A stretch of DNA of 64,000 nucleotides from Armillaria gallica (Eukaryota; Basidiomycota; Agaricomycetes; Agaricales; Physalacriaceae), in NCBI GenBank assembly GCA_037576215.1, contig JBANDB010000006.1, positions 1,674,001 to 1,738,000 on the forward strand, read 5' to 3'. The notes under the pieces were generated by a model. It did not search any database. It saw only the letters and a list, made by a program, of their open reading frames with translations, and had not been told where the DNA came from. Made by a program: the position numbers and the translations under genes. This document shows positions 22,292 to 33,636 of this stretch, piece by piece (within the stretch, counting starts at the first letter, position 1; every line of letters starts with the position of its first letter).

Positions 22292-23719
22292 ATGGGCGAT
22301 GCAGATTACTTCACTGTCAGCAAGCCATATCCACTTCACTTCGAGTGGGATCAAGAGAAAGACATCATCAAACATGTACGCTGGATTGCCGCATGCATAG
22401 ACTCTCCAAAAAAGCTTTATGCATTCCATTACAAGCCTAGTGTAGGTTATGTCGATTGCTTCAAGATCCTAGGCTAATCGCATTCCAAGGCCCCTTCGAT
22501 GATCATCGTAGAGATCGAGAAGAATTGCTCAAAGAAGAGAGAAACCCTCTTGGGCGAGCACCGCTGGAAAGAGTTCCTGCTGGCTCCATCTGAGGATGAA
22601 CGAGAATATATCTCGCAAATCTTCCCATGCTTGCACTCCACAGACCTTGCGTTGAGAAACGATGGTTGGTATTGATATTTATCTGTGATTCCGTCGTCGA
22701 TGATACTGTCTGGGTAGGGTGGCACAGAGTCTCGATGAGAGGCATCTGGTTCAAAGGATGGTCTCCTGCTCGATGCAAGGAGTAAGTCATCAAGCATAAT
22801 TAAAGATGGCATAAGTATTGATAGGCGTTATCCAAGTATCATGCACCCATATCCAACTACTCATCACTGCACCCCGCCCTTTGAGGATCGGACAAACCGA
22901 GCACTTTGTCGTCCCCTTCCCAACTCTTTTCTCAAGTTTAGGATGATGTCGAAGTCTGGTTAGTCACAGACTGCACATCTAGATAGTATACCCACTGATC
23001 TCCATCCACTCGTCTTAGCTGCCAAGCCTACTTCTGGAGCAAGTATTCCCAATGCTCAAGGAGAGCGGGCTCAGAATCCTGGCGATCCAAAGACTCCCAA
23101 CGACCCGCCTGGCCTTCGCCCTCAAGACGACACAAATGCCGGTGAAGCACCTGAGCAATATGAAGAAGACGAGTATGATGAAGCTGTCGAGAATATATGG
23201 GAACAAAATATGAAGTCTACCCAGTCAGCACCCATTTGTCCGGTCCATGACCGCGTTTGCAAGAAGGCTATCTGCGATGCATACGATAAGCTGTTGAGGA
23301 AGATCAAGAAAGAGGAGAAAGATGCAGAAAAGGGCAAAAAGAAGAAGGAGAAGCATGATGCCAGGCGCCAAAAACTGAAGGAGAGAAAATCGCAGAGGGG
23401 CAGAACGGGCGAGGAAAAGAAGACTGATGATAAGGGCAGTGATGGCAATAACAAGACGTCTGCCACTTCGAACGATCAATCTGGGGGAAACGACGATGAC
23501 TCGACAGGCGACCAGGGTCAAAGTGATGGAAATAACAAAAAGTTTACTCCTTCGGGCGGTCAATCTTGGGCAGACGAGGTTGAACAAGAGTTGGGAGGCG
23601 AGGGAAATAAAAGTTATGGAATGGTCAGCGCATCACTGACTGACGGCAGCAGATCGCCCAGTCCAGATCCAACTGTCACCGCTGAAGTTGAAGAGGAAGA
23701 AGTGGATCCATGGGATTGA
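22292..23719 (+). CDS. Tandem paralogue B, unknown family with His/Cys motifs
   Basis: Not recognised; direct tandem partner of the preceding gene. Five exons (22292-22441, 22490-22664, 22718-22781, 22825-22958, 23019-23719) give 407 residues with no frame problem. It shares the N-terminal YPLHFEWD and KHVRWIAAC, APSMIIVEIEKN, LLGEHRWKEFL, GWHR and WFKGWSP, YPTTHHCTPPFEDRTN and ALCRPLPNSF. The first four intron positions match those of paralogue A, showing one origin by duplication. The C-terminal half differs: an acidic linker (QYEEDEYDEAVENIWEQ), CPVHDRVCKKAIC (C-x2-H-x3-C-x4-C), a long Lys/Glu helix (KLLRKIKKEEKDAEKGKKK), a Ser/Asn/Gly-rich region with GQSWADEVEQELGG, and the terminal EEEVDPWD. 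The His/Cys pattern and the DPW end are kept while the region between has diverged, so both probably matter for function. Confidence 0.85.
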
Positions 23720-23798
23720 AAGGTTCACTGATATTGTACCCAAGTTTCGAATCACTGTAAAAATACTGATGATGTACATTTTACTTACAACAAAGAAA

Positions 23799-25674
23799 TC
23801 ATTGAACAACGGTGCCGTCCCCTTTTTCGAGACGTAGCTTCTTGACCCCGTCTTGAACACCCCAGGGGACTTCGTCTTCCCAATGGGTGATGACAATAAC
23901 AGCTTGGTCCTTAGTGACGCCTCCTTCCCGAAGATATTTCTTCGCCGCACTGACCATACCTTCATCCATTCCGCTCCAGACCTCGTCAAGAAGGACCAGC
24001 TGTGGCCGTCCAACCAGCGCGCGCATGAGCAACACCATCCTCTGCTCACCAACTGAAAGTTCGACAAAATCTCTGCTGCTGAATTTTGCCGCGTCCTCGC
24101 TAGAGTGCTCGCCTCCCCATGCTCCGGGTCCTAGAGCGGCGATTACTTCTTCACACCTAGTTACTCTCCACTGCACGTCACCATCGGTAAGTCCTTGCAT
24201 TACACCGGTTCCAACATTGTGTTTCCCGCGTGGTACGAATGTACCGTCAAAACCTGTCCCGACAACATCCCAGACGGACATTCCAGGCCTGCGAGGGAAG
24301 GCGTCAAACATTTCTGGAGAGAGTACACCGATAAGGGATTGAAGTTGCGGTGTTGGTATACGCGAGCGGGGTCGTCCAAAAGATGGAGATGAGAAGACCG
24401 AGAGGCGAGTTGAGTGTAGGACTGGGGATGATCACCGGTAATCAGCGAAAGTAAAGTAGTTTTCCCCGAGCCTGTGGTTGTTCTCTCTGTGAATCCATGA
24501 TGTAAGAGGAAGAGAAAATGACATGCCGTTTTCGCCTTGCAAGTGCCATCGTTCACCCTGGCGAATTTGCCAATCGATGTCACTCAGAACGACGCGACTG
24601 TCGTACTGAACTCGTACATTTTTCAGGTCCGCGACGACGACACCGGTTTCGTTAGTGACAATTTGAGTAGCCGTTGTCGCGGTTGCATGCTTTGACCGAA
24701 GAGCTTCTTCACGTAGAATGATATTTTTGGCCCTGTGACGACTTTTCTCCCTCTCAACAGCGCGACGTGTGTAATCCAGTCAGGAACAGGGTCGTGGGCT
24801 CTCAGTCCCAAGATAACGCGAGGAGAGCGTAACTGGTGCAGAGAATGCAACAGATTCAAAAGATTGGGACGATTTTGGACGTCCAATCCAGCTATGGACA
24901 ATTAAGGCAAGGTCGAATTTCATAATAAGGAGCATTCACACACTGAGAGGCTCGTCTAGAAGCAGAAGCTCTGGCTGAGTCCATATAGCCTTGAGGATAC
25001 GCGCTCGACGCGTCTGACCATTACTTAGCGCGATGAGAGGAAGATCCAAGAATTTCTTGAGGCCCATCTGGTCTACAAGGTCATTGAAGAGCTGTTGCTT
25101 TCCAGGTGAGAGTTGAACTTGAACCTGAGCTTCGCTGGAAGAGTCACGAAGTTCGGGAGGGACTACGTCAACGTTCAGTGATTCCGGGAACATGTGCTGA
25201 CGAAGAGTTATGCGGTCCTCTTCTTGGACGGCACCATAGCGGGCCGTGTAGTCGTAGAAGGCGCCTCCACCGCCGCGGCGTCGGTTGCCAAACGAGACTA
25301 CGGATACATGCACCTGTGGGTCTCGAGGAAAGAGGAAAGGAAAGAGACCGCCAGGCGGTGGCGGATAAGGCGATATCCTGAGGTTTCCCAGAAGCATCTG
25401 AAAGACATTTGAATAATAGGAAGGACGATGAAAACGATATTCACACCTGGAAGAAGTCGTGTTTTTCGTGCGAAGCCAAGCCAATGACGGCCCAGCTTTC
25501 GCCCTCCTTCACAGTCCAATCCAAGTCGCGAAAGACAGGTATAGATGTCGCATTTGCGTCTCCAAAGCGGTATACATCGGCCTTTGGGATGCTGACGACG
25601 GTCGCAGAGCCAAGGTAGCGTCGAAAACTGCGTGTTGCCCTTGCGGTGGCTCTACCTCCAAGGAGAATGGACAT
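23799..25674 (-). CDS. Soluble two-cassette ABC ATPase (YDR061W-like)
   Basis: Two ATP-binding cassettes and no membrane spans, like yeast YDR061W and bacterial ModF/PhrA-type proteins; cellular role unknown. Exons 25447-25674, 24944-25397, 24527-24891 and 23799-24471, about 573 residues once two bases are restored. Cassette 1 has a degenerate Walker A (WAVIGLASHEKHDFFQ, no GxxGxGK), a good signature (ALSNGQTRRARI) and Walker B (ELLLLDEPL). Cassette 2 has an intact Walker A (GENGSGKTTLLSLITGD), FVELSVGEQRMVLLMRAL as signature and LVLLDEVWSGMDEG as Walker B. Frame breaks: one base missing in the T run at 24724-24728 (between cassettes) and one in the A run at 24378-24381 (before GRPRSRIPTPQLQSLIGVLSPE). 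Intron 24472-24526 is GC-AG. Two breaks plus a weak first cassette leave pseudogene status open, but conserved motifs after each break favour sequence error. Confidence 0.85.
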
Positions 25675-25780
25675 GTTGATTTTTTACGTGGACCTCTCTT
25701 TCATGCACGACTCGTCAAAGGGTATGGTAAGGTCAAGTCAACGTGACTCGGGTCGGCCGCTCTACTTTCTCTTCTTGACC
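25675..25780. promoter_or_regulatory. Divergent promoter, ABC ATPase / MED11
   Basis: Only 106 bases lie between the start codons of the leftward ABC protein gene and rightward MED11, so the two must share a compact bidirectional promoter. A CT-rich stretch (TCTACTTTCTCTTCTTGACC) precedes the MED11 start. Role inferred from position. Confidence 0.5.
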
Positions 25781-26398
25781 ATGATGTCGGCCGACCCACC
25801 AACCCAGCCTGACACCACTACCACCGACATCGACCCCATTTGGACCACCAGTCGTACAGCCAGACAAATATATGCTCTTGGTCAGGTCGAAAAGGTCAGC
25901 ATTCGTCGTTACTATGTAATCCTGTCTTACGAGTACAATTTTCAGGATATCAGCCGTCTTCTCTCCCTTGCCGCATCCTCAATTTCACTCCTTACCTTAC
26001 CGCAAGCTGATGGTCCCAATGACAATCTTCCTCAGGGTGAAGAGCGCTCCGAACAGTTTGTATTGGAGGCAAACGAATACTTTGAAATACTTGATGTAAG
26101 TCGAAGTTTCCTCATCGGAACATAATTATAACCCTCGTCTCTAGTCTATCCAAGTATCCATCCGTTCATCACTGGCCCACATCCGTCACTCGCGGATAGC
26201 GCCTAGTGCGATCAACGCCCCGCCGCTGGGTTCCATTCCACCTAGTTTGGGGGTTGTTCTTCCCGAAGGTGAAGGCGAAGGAGCAAGTAGGGGTTGCAAG
26301 AGACTAGGGTAGAGAGGGACGCATGGAACGGTATCCTGGACGCATTAACGCGCATGAAGAGCGCCATGGAGGAAAATTTCAGGGACGTCGAGACGTAA
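25781..26398 (+). CDS. MED11: Mediator complex subunit 11
   Basis: Head-module subunit of Mediator, the RNA polymerase II coactivator. Exons 25781-25894, 25946-26095 and 26145-26398. The conserved four-helix protein is visible: RTARQIYALGQVEKDISRLL, LAASSISLL, ERSEQFVLEANEYFEILD, IRSSLAHIRHSRIAPSAI, then GLQETRVERDAWNGILDAL and RMKSAMEENF. The start is the first of two adjacent ATGs (25781 or 25784). One base is missing in the G run 26290-26293: as printed the protein ends SRGCKRLG, while one extra G gives GASRGLQETRVERDAW, matching the family, and brings the length to 173 residues. The gene is probably functional with a consensus error. It diverges from the ABC ATPase on a 106-base promoter. 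Confidence 0.88.
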
Positions 26399-27441
26399 CA
26401 CGTCCGGGGGTAACTCTTGAAGGATATATTATCGTAAGTTTCTTGTTGCTATCCGTGTACGCATCAACATATTTTGACGGAAAGCAACAGATTTCTACGA
26501 ACCGCGGTCCTTTCCATTCCGTACACAAAATCAGCTGGCGGCCTTGAAGGCGGGCGACGAGTTACGAGAGATCAATTGCCTTCAATTGACCTTATTCCTT
26601 CCTCGAAATCGGACCCGGCATATCAAAGCTAAATTGCGGCGTAGCCAGTCTGACGACCCTTTCTCATCCCCACACGATACGTATGGATACGCCGGTACCT
26701 CTGATAGTCCGGTGACTAGATGCAGACTTCCGGAGAAAGGTCGGAAGGACGACCCTGACGATATACATTCCAACCGTGAGCTTTGTAGGTGGGTATCCCG
26801 GAAGAGAACGATGTAAACAACAGTATTTCGGGCAGGTCTGTCCATAGACGTGTGATGTATCTTTCTCAAAAGTCCGGTAGTCTATATCAGTCCTTATGAT
26901 AACTATGTAGCAACTGAGGTAACGCATCATGAGGTCAGAGGTTCAAATTGCAGATATCGTTTCAGGAAAACACTTCGTTACCGTACAGAATGGAATCATA
27001 AAAAGCCTTTGGAACTCCAGCGTTGAAACTTACAAGTACTGAAAGGCGAGTGAGTATTTGTCGACCTTGTACCAAAACGGACGTGTACGGACCGAGATGA
27101 CCGAGCGGTCTCTATAGACTCCGATGATACGGAAGATTAGGAAATAATGTGTCAGTGCGGCGAGATATATGCACTGTTCCTTTAGAAATCGAGTAACCGT
27201 AAATGACAGTATTTCTTGTCACTTGATACGCCGGGGGGAACCTGAAAGCCAGAGAAAGATTAGACGGAACCTGATCCAGACTGTGTGGCGTTGGCAGTCG
27301 CTATCTTCGGCGAGCGCACTAATACTTACTAGTAGTATGAATTTTCAAAATGATGGTTCGACCGCGGTCGAAGGCCTTTGTATATTACTGATCGGGTGGC
27401 GACGGGTCAGAAAAAAAGGAATTACATTCAAACTTCCAACT
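26399..27441. other. Convergent intergenic region, MED11 / TBCA
   Basis: About 1 kb between two facing gene ends. Short open frames on both strands show no recognisable product. A tRNA B-box-like GGTTCAAATTG near 26939 and an A-box-like TGACCGAGCGGTCT near 27098 were examined, but neither folds into a cloverleaf. No repeat found. Confidence 0.45.
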
Positions 27442-27954
27442 TCAAAGGCTATCCGTCTCAAACTCCTTTCCTTCTTTGAGTACGTTTTCGGCATTGAGCA
27501 GTTCCGGGACCTCAGCAAGCTCAGGACGTTGCTTGGCAGCGATCTGTTGGAGATGTGATGTCAAGGAAAGGGAAGGAAGGAAGAAGACATACTATGAGAT
27601 CTCCAAGGTCGCCTGCGGCTTTCGCCAACCTCGTTGCAGAGTCATGGATCATTCTCTCCGATTCGTCAAGGACCTTTCTCTTTGGCGACGTTTGAGATGG
27701 ATTGATATACACGACAAGGAGGCGTGGGGTACTTACGGCGTTCTTGAGATCCCATTCATCCTCCGGAACACCTTCTGCGATGAGCTTAGCTACTTTCCGT
27801 TGCTGGTCCTCGGTCTCTTTACGATAGAGGATATGTTCTTTTATTAGGCTTTTGAGGTGTCAGAAAGGTCGGTAAAAAGGAATTAGATGGAATACCGCTT
27901 GGCAGCTCCTGCTTTAATCTTGAGTTGCCGTTGGATAGCTTGAATTTCCGACAT
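27442..27954 (-). CDS. TBCA: Tubulin-folding cofactor A
   Basis: Small helical chaperone that captures beta-tubulin during folding (Rbl2 in budding yeast, Alp31 in fission yeast). Exons 27896-27954, 27593-27848 and 27442-27543 give 138 residues, slightly longer than the usual 105-120. Diagnostic sequence: MSEIQAIQRQLKIKAGAAKR, LIKEHILYRKETEDQQRKV, LIAEGVPEDEWDLKNA, then DESERMIHDSATRLAKAAGD and the C-terminal VPELLNAENVLKEG. A stretch of about 20 residues between helices 2 and 3 (VSTPRLLVVYINPSQTSPKR) follows a GTAAGT that looks like a donor but is in frame and open. If that stretch were spliced out instead, the protein would have the usual length, so intron retention or alternative splicing is possible. 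The gene diverges from the first bHLH gene. Confidence 0.93.
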
Positions 27955-28320
27955 AGAATAAGGCAGACTGTAAAAGGATACTAACAATGAAACCTATTAT
28001 TACAAGGCTATTGTGCTGCCTTTGTACTGCCTTTGTACCGGAATGGCGTACAAAGCCGGTATACAAACAAGGTGACACGGTCTAGGGTCGCGAGAATATT
28101 TGATTAAACAAATTCGGAAGGCGGCTCTGGTTGGCCAGCCGCTCTCGTCCTTTTCCTACCAGGACGTCGTGGTTCATTGTACATCTCTGTCCCCTGGCCC
28201 ATTGTTCCGTTTTCTTTTCTTTTCCTTCACGACTACCCACGACCGCACGAATCTCAGCAACGCATCCAGAGTATTTCAGTCATTGAACTTCTCTCTTCAC
28301 GCCAAAATATCACAAAAGGG
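27955..28320. promoter_or_regulatory. Divergent promoter, TBCA / bHLH factor 1
   Basis: These 366 bases lie between two divergent starts. They contain two direct copies of TGCCTTTGTAC (28017-28027 and 28028-28038) followed after nine bases by the inverted GTACAAAG (28048-28055). The right part (28140-28230) is pyrimidine-rich, consistent with the leader of the bHLH gene. The repeats may bind a regulator of either gene; this is inference. Confidence 0.45.
28018..28055. repeat. Direct and inverted CTTTGTAC repeats in promoter
   Basis: CTTTGTAC occurs at 28020-28027 and 28031-28038, and its exact reverse complement GTACAAAG at 28048-28055. The outer pair forms an 8-bp inverted repeat with a 9-base spacer, typical in shape of a binding site for a dimeric regulator, but no known factor is assigned. 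Confidence 0.55.
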
Positions 28321-29401
28321 ATGGAGCAGCAGCACGTTATGAACGATCCAGCGTCGTATACCAGCTTTTACCCACCAGAGCAGGACCCTGCGTACAACAT
28401 TTCCTATGCGACGCCGCAGATGAGCCCTTATCAAGTGGTGCACAACGGCCCTCAAACGCGTGGGTACCATTACTTTTCTGCTGTTTGCCGCATGTTCATC
28501 TGATAGCTTTTGCTATGCTTTGCAGGCCAGCAGCACGTAGCACAGGGAATGCCCATCTCTGAGCTGCAGCAGTCGCCAATGCCCTCGTACCACAGCATGC
28601 CGCTTATGTCCCATCAATATCAAGGCTACCCCTCTTCCGAGGCGCCGCATGTCCTTCCTACTTCTCCTCCTCCGCCCTCGCCTGACCTTTACGACCCTTT
28701 GTCTCCCCCCGTATCCGGATCAGACACCTCTGCTGACGGTATCTACCACCACCACACCAGTAGCAACAACTCCCCCTCGTCTTCTCGTGCTAACAGTCTA
28801 GTCCACCGGTCCAACGTCCGTTACAATCCCACTCCATCCCCGACCAGCTCTTCCGGTCGAAGAAGTCGCGGCTCACGTTCCCAGGATTCAGACGACGAAG
28901 AAATGGGTGTCCTCTTTGCAGAGAACCTTGCCCACTCCAGGAAGGAGGCTACCAGGCGCCAGCGTATCGAGGCAGAGCAGCGGAGGCGCGATGAGCTTCG
29001 TGATGGCTATGCCAAGCTCAAGGACGTGCTTCCAGTGTCCAACCAGAAGAGTAGCAAGGTTTCACTCTTAGATCGAGGTAAGCAAGCTCTCCGTCAGTCT
29101 CCGTCAGTTGCTCATCGATTAACTCTCTTCGACAGCCACCCAATATATCTCTTCCCTCGAAAAGACCAACCAGGATCTCCAAGCTCGGATCACCCAGCTG
29201 GAGCAAGAGATGCAGAGGTTGCGGTCTCTCAACGAGAAAATGTCGCTTGGTGACACCCCTTCTCCGGGCGTGTTTGATGCTAGACCATTGTCACCCCCGC
29301 CTGACGTTCCCATCGCTGCGCACGCTCTGAACAATGTTCGGGCTCAGGACCCTTCCTCGGGAGAGTCAAGTCCGTCCGCATCAGACGACAATGCCTACTG
29401 A
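28321..29401 (+). CDS. bHLH transcription factor 1
   Basis: Sequence-specific DNA-binding protein of the basic helix-loop-helix class. Exons 28321-28459, 28526-29077 and 29136-29401 give 318 residues in frame. The N-terminal 180 residues are disordered and rich in Pro, Ser, Gln, His and Tyr. The basic region and helices lie at about 188-245: ATRRQRIEAEQRRRDELRDG, then YAKLKDVLPV, a short loop SNQKSSKVS, LLDRATQYISSLEK. A leucine-zipper-like helix follows (NQDLQARITQLEQEMQRLRS). The basic region carries Glu and Arg in the E-x-x-R-R spacing expected for E-box recognition. It resembles the second bHLH gene 7.7 kb downstream, with both introns near the same places in the domain. Target genes are unknown. 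Confidence 0.92.
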
Positions 29402-32400
29402 GGCTGCGTCGGATCCATTCCCTATTGTTTACACATCCCCTGCTTCTTCTTCCCCTTTCATTTCCATTTACTCGCTCATTGCACGGGCATCATCTTTTAA
29501 AATCATATTTTTCTTCATTTCAGCTGCATTTACAGGTATCGTGTATTATTTCGAGAGAAAGAGACGAAAAGACTCGAAAAAGACTGCTCCTGCATGTCGT
29601 TTTTGAGGATTGAGAATGGCCGCGCCGTGCGCACTCGGGTCCATTTTTGTTCCTACTCTCCTCGGCTCCTATCTCGACCCTTCCACCTCGTCCTTAAGAG
29701 ATTCCCATCTCTTTCTGCCGCTTGATGTCGCAGAATTCGTGGCCCTTTTCATGCGAACCGAGGTTGCAACGTGTTGATCCCAAATGACATCTCGTTGATC
29801 GATGATCGAGCTACCTCTTCTGCATGTGCAGCCCCGTCTTTTTCTTCTAGTGCTCAGTTGCTGGGCTTCCTGGAGAATCCGACGGCCAATACACTTGGAT
29901 CCGATGCGCTGGGGTGTGTCCTGTTACCATTGCTCACATCCTTCTAAATACCAAATATATTCCCAAAACACCAACCCTTCACACCGTTCCTTCCCGAGTT
30001 ATCTCACACTATCCGACTCTCTTGACTTTTTCCCTTCCCCTTCCCGCTGTATATATGTCTTCTCTACCCCCAAACCGTGTAACGATGAATGCCCACAAAA
30101 TATTTTTCCGTAGCGGAGGAATATTTACACGCTCGCAATGATTCTTGACGAATATACGAAATTGATATATCTTTATCCGAGGGTGTAACGGGCAGGATGG
30201 CGGTGACATTGAGGGGGGACCCTCTTGACCTCCTTGGATTCGACGATTGCCCGCAAAGTCAATCTTCGTCCGTACTGGAGTACGTGTACGGAGTCGTGGC
30301 ATTGAATGTCGCGTCTGCGGTGCATAATTCATTGATTGACTCGTATGGGATCTAGGACGGTCGAGGTCACTTCTTTTTTCTTGGGACATTAGCTGTTACT
30401 TGTTATGTTACACCCTCCTTCAATTTTTTAGGTACGAAGAGACGAATATCATTGTACATAGCTAGTGGAATGCACTGCTTGGATTAGAAAGTCTTACAAT
30501 ACTAAGCACCGATGCCAATTAAGACAGAACATGCGGTGGCGGCCCATGAGGACCTACCATTTTCACGCAAGTAGTCAGAAATTCCTTCATCTGATTGTGA
30601 GAAACCATTCAACTCAGCGAATATGCTGTAGAAGGCACTTCATCTACCACGTTCATTCCGGACGGTCCAACAAGTATCCCTGTGTCTGTGCATCAGATTA
30701 GACGTAGTGTTTTGGAAAGCTTAGCCGTTCCTTCGGACTGGAGAGTAGGAGTTTCAGGGTGACGTTCTTCTGTAACATACCTCTAGCGCATGTTCGTGTG
30801 AAACGAGGCTGCGGGTGAGTCAAAATCAACTTGGAATCGTTTAGCTCCAGTCAATTCGATGGACGCACCCACCGCGGCCGGTCCCTAGAGGGTGGATATC
30901 ACATTAACAAGGACATCGACAGCCGCTTTGTTGGAGCTGAAGACTCCCCTCTCGAAGAAAGTTTACCGGCAGGAGAGGCTAAACCTACTAATGTTATCGC
31001 TCCATCATATCTCCATATCTCCCCAACCATCGTTTAATCACACTCATTTTCAGGAAGCTCGAGCTGTACAACTTGGCTCGATCATGATGATCAGGAAAAC
31101 ATCCTTTTCGGGATGGTTGACTATATTTATCTGCACCCTGGGCAAACTCTAACAAAGGGCACACTTCCCAAACAAAGAGACAACGCCTAACCTCGAGGCA
31201 AGTCCGTAAACTGCTTTACTTGGACCAACGGCTCCGGATCGATGCATAGCTTTCTGTTCCGGGAGGCAGTCTGTCGACGTGCTGCTACGATTTGTTTCGT
31301 TACGTTGAATTTGTTACCTTTTGCTTTCTTCTCAAGCTACTACGCGCCGCTCCCGAGAGGCTCATAATGGTTCGTTGCGGTTGAATAAGACTGTTTCTAG
31401 GCTGTTATTCTTGTGATCCTCCGTCGCTTGATGTGCCGTTCTTCGGGAGGTGCGGGTGGAATTCATCTTGCTCGGCGAAAGGCGAAGTCTTGTGGTTATC
31501 GTCCTATGTGTGGCGTTGTGCTTGTCCCAATATTATCTGCCGGGCATTACTCCCCGTTTACTGGTTAACTGATCCTGTGTTACGATACACCCTGGGGTTT
31601 ACAGAATCTCTTCCGCTTTCCTGGGTCCCGCCTTTGTTCGACGAATGCTCTTCAGCACAAAAGGCCCGGCGCATCCACAGCAAAAGCGAGCGAACATTGC
31701 TCATTTCAGTGTCTCCTCGCTGCCCATGCGTAGTGGCTAGTATGATCCGTGCGTTTCACGGAGCAGACCGACTCGGCATGATCCCACTTCTCGCGGAGGG
31801 AAGAGTTGTGTGAACGTAGAGGTCCCTGTGTTCGCTTTTCTGCGAGGCGGCAGGTGATTTCAGAAAATAGTGCAAGCTGTCACAGTAAGCACCGTCCGTT
31901 GTTACAGCTATTGACTTAAGTCCGTTAAGCACGATCACTCGAAACGCCCGTTAGGATGGAAGTTGGAACTTCCGGTGAGGATATTCTTGTCTCTCCATCG
32001 ATCCCAGACCGGCTCGCAAAAGACCTGAAAGACCCTCGAAAACAACAAACAGAGCTGAATCACCAATCACCTATTTACCAGATCCGGAATCTCTTGGCTC
32101 GGGGATGTACTTAGGGCGTTTGAAAGCCTGAGTCACTCTAAATGCTTGTAATAAACATTCATTACTGTTGCTGAAAATCATTTTCGTATACGGGTCACCC
32201 TGACAGATTTCTCTGTTCCGGCGCTTAATGGAATTAGCTGGACATACGCTAACACCGGGTTCCAAGGGTCGGAAGCCTGGAATTATGATGCTTGAAGTAT
32301 CACAAGACGACGCCGACAGAACAATAGTTCAGAATATGAGCGCGAGTTTTCATCACCGGCACTTGGGGTTCCGCCCCATTGCTTGAGCCGAAGTAACACC

Positions 32401-33636
32401 CATGTATTGATTCCGAAGGTCCCAGAAAAAGAGAAGAGCATCTTGAACTAGAAGACATTCAGAACCTGGAAATGTGTCCCGGCGGGGGAAGAAAAGTACA
32501 TAATGGTAGACTTGCATACATCGACCGAGACAGGGTAGGAAGCCAGCGGATGTCATCAAGTATTAAGCAGCTACGAAATGCGACCAATGTGACCTCATCA
32601 AACACGCCTTTCCATGAATTGGGTCGACAAGTTCTCCATATACATTCCGTTCGGTCCCGCAAACCCCAGTGAATTCGAACGGTTCACTTGTGTAGAAGTA
32701 TTAAAGCGCCATTTAAGCGAGATAACACCCAAACCGAACTATTATGCAGTGAGAGCGCAACAACCAGAACTTGCTACCGACCAAGAGAGGAAGATATCTG
32801 ACGGGGAAAACAAGCACAAGGACCAGCTACAGTATCGGAAACAATATAGTAGCAGGGTGTTATGATCGGGCATCTCAAGCGCCTTGCAGAGATTGGGTTT
32901 GGGGAGAGGAGATGGGAAAGGGGCGAGGTAGAACCAGATGCCTGGAACGCGGATGAGAATAACTGTTTCGGTGCTGATTTGCATCCAAGTCGAATCAACC
33001 AGCGTGACTGTGGAAGTTCGCCTGTAATGCAGATCCTCGACCAATATGGTGGTGAGTCGCCGTTCGGTTGATGAGGTACTGAACCATCGATTTGACGGTG
33101 GCACACAAGCACACTGCTATCACGGTAGAAATATAAAGGATGATTCTGAATCCCCGAAAGGGAAAGGAGACGTTATGCTGGGACGATGTATCATACGTGA
33201 ATGGTGATAGCCTTTCCGTATTCGTTCTATTCTCGGGAAAGACGACAGATTCTTTCCCCCCAAGAACCGGAGAAAGTGGAGATAACGAATCCCTGCAGAG
33301 AGCCCGAGGAAAAGTGAGTGACTGAATTGAATGATAAGATTTTACGGTTACCTGTCCATCGTCGTCATCGCTAAGCGAGCAAGCGGGGTTCGATGTCGGA
33401 AAATGGCCAAATGCCCGACGAACGTTTCGGGCTCAGGGTGCCTGGTCGCCGAGCCTACTTTCCCACCCCCCTCCGGATGACAGCTTGGCGGAAAATGGTC
33501 ACACACTACCTTTGTCTCGGGCCCTCATCTTCCACTCTACCGACGAGCAGCGACCTCCCCTTGACGATTTCACGACCACACCGAAGATCAGGATATTTGA
33601 TTATTGACCCGATAACACCATTCTCCCCGATTCGAG
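29402..33636. other. 4.2 kb region without a recognisable gene
   Basis: Both strands carry only short open frames without conserved motifs, biased codon use or credible exon chains. The first 700 bases are probably the 3' untranslated region of bHLH factor 1. I searched by eye for reverse transcriptase, transposase and long terminal repeat sequence and for tRNA genes and found none. The region is unusual in a window where genes are otherwise less than 2 kb apart. It could hold a non-coding RNA, a large regulatory region or a decayed element. Confidence 0.5.

Noticed and set aside
20239..26398. A cluster of pseudogenes (paralogue A, ABC protein, MED11)
   Set aside because: Each break is a single missing base with conserved sequence on both sides, and MED11 is normally essential, so consensus error is the simpler reading.
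26880..26960. tRNA gene suggested by GGTTCAAATTG
   Set aside because: The T-arm does not pair and no acceptor stem or A-box at the right distance can be drawn.
27085..27180. tRNA-Leu/Ser gene suggested by TGACCGAGCGGTCT
   Set aside because: There is no B-box downstream and no cloverleaf.
31433..31813. 126-residue open frame in the gene-poor region
   Set aside because: Composition is not protein-like, no splice partner is evident, and nothing is recognisable.
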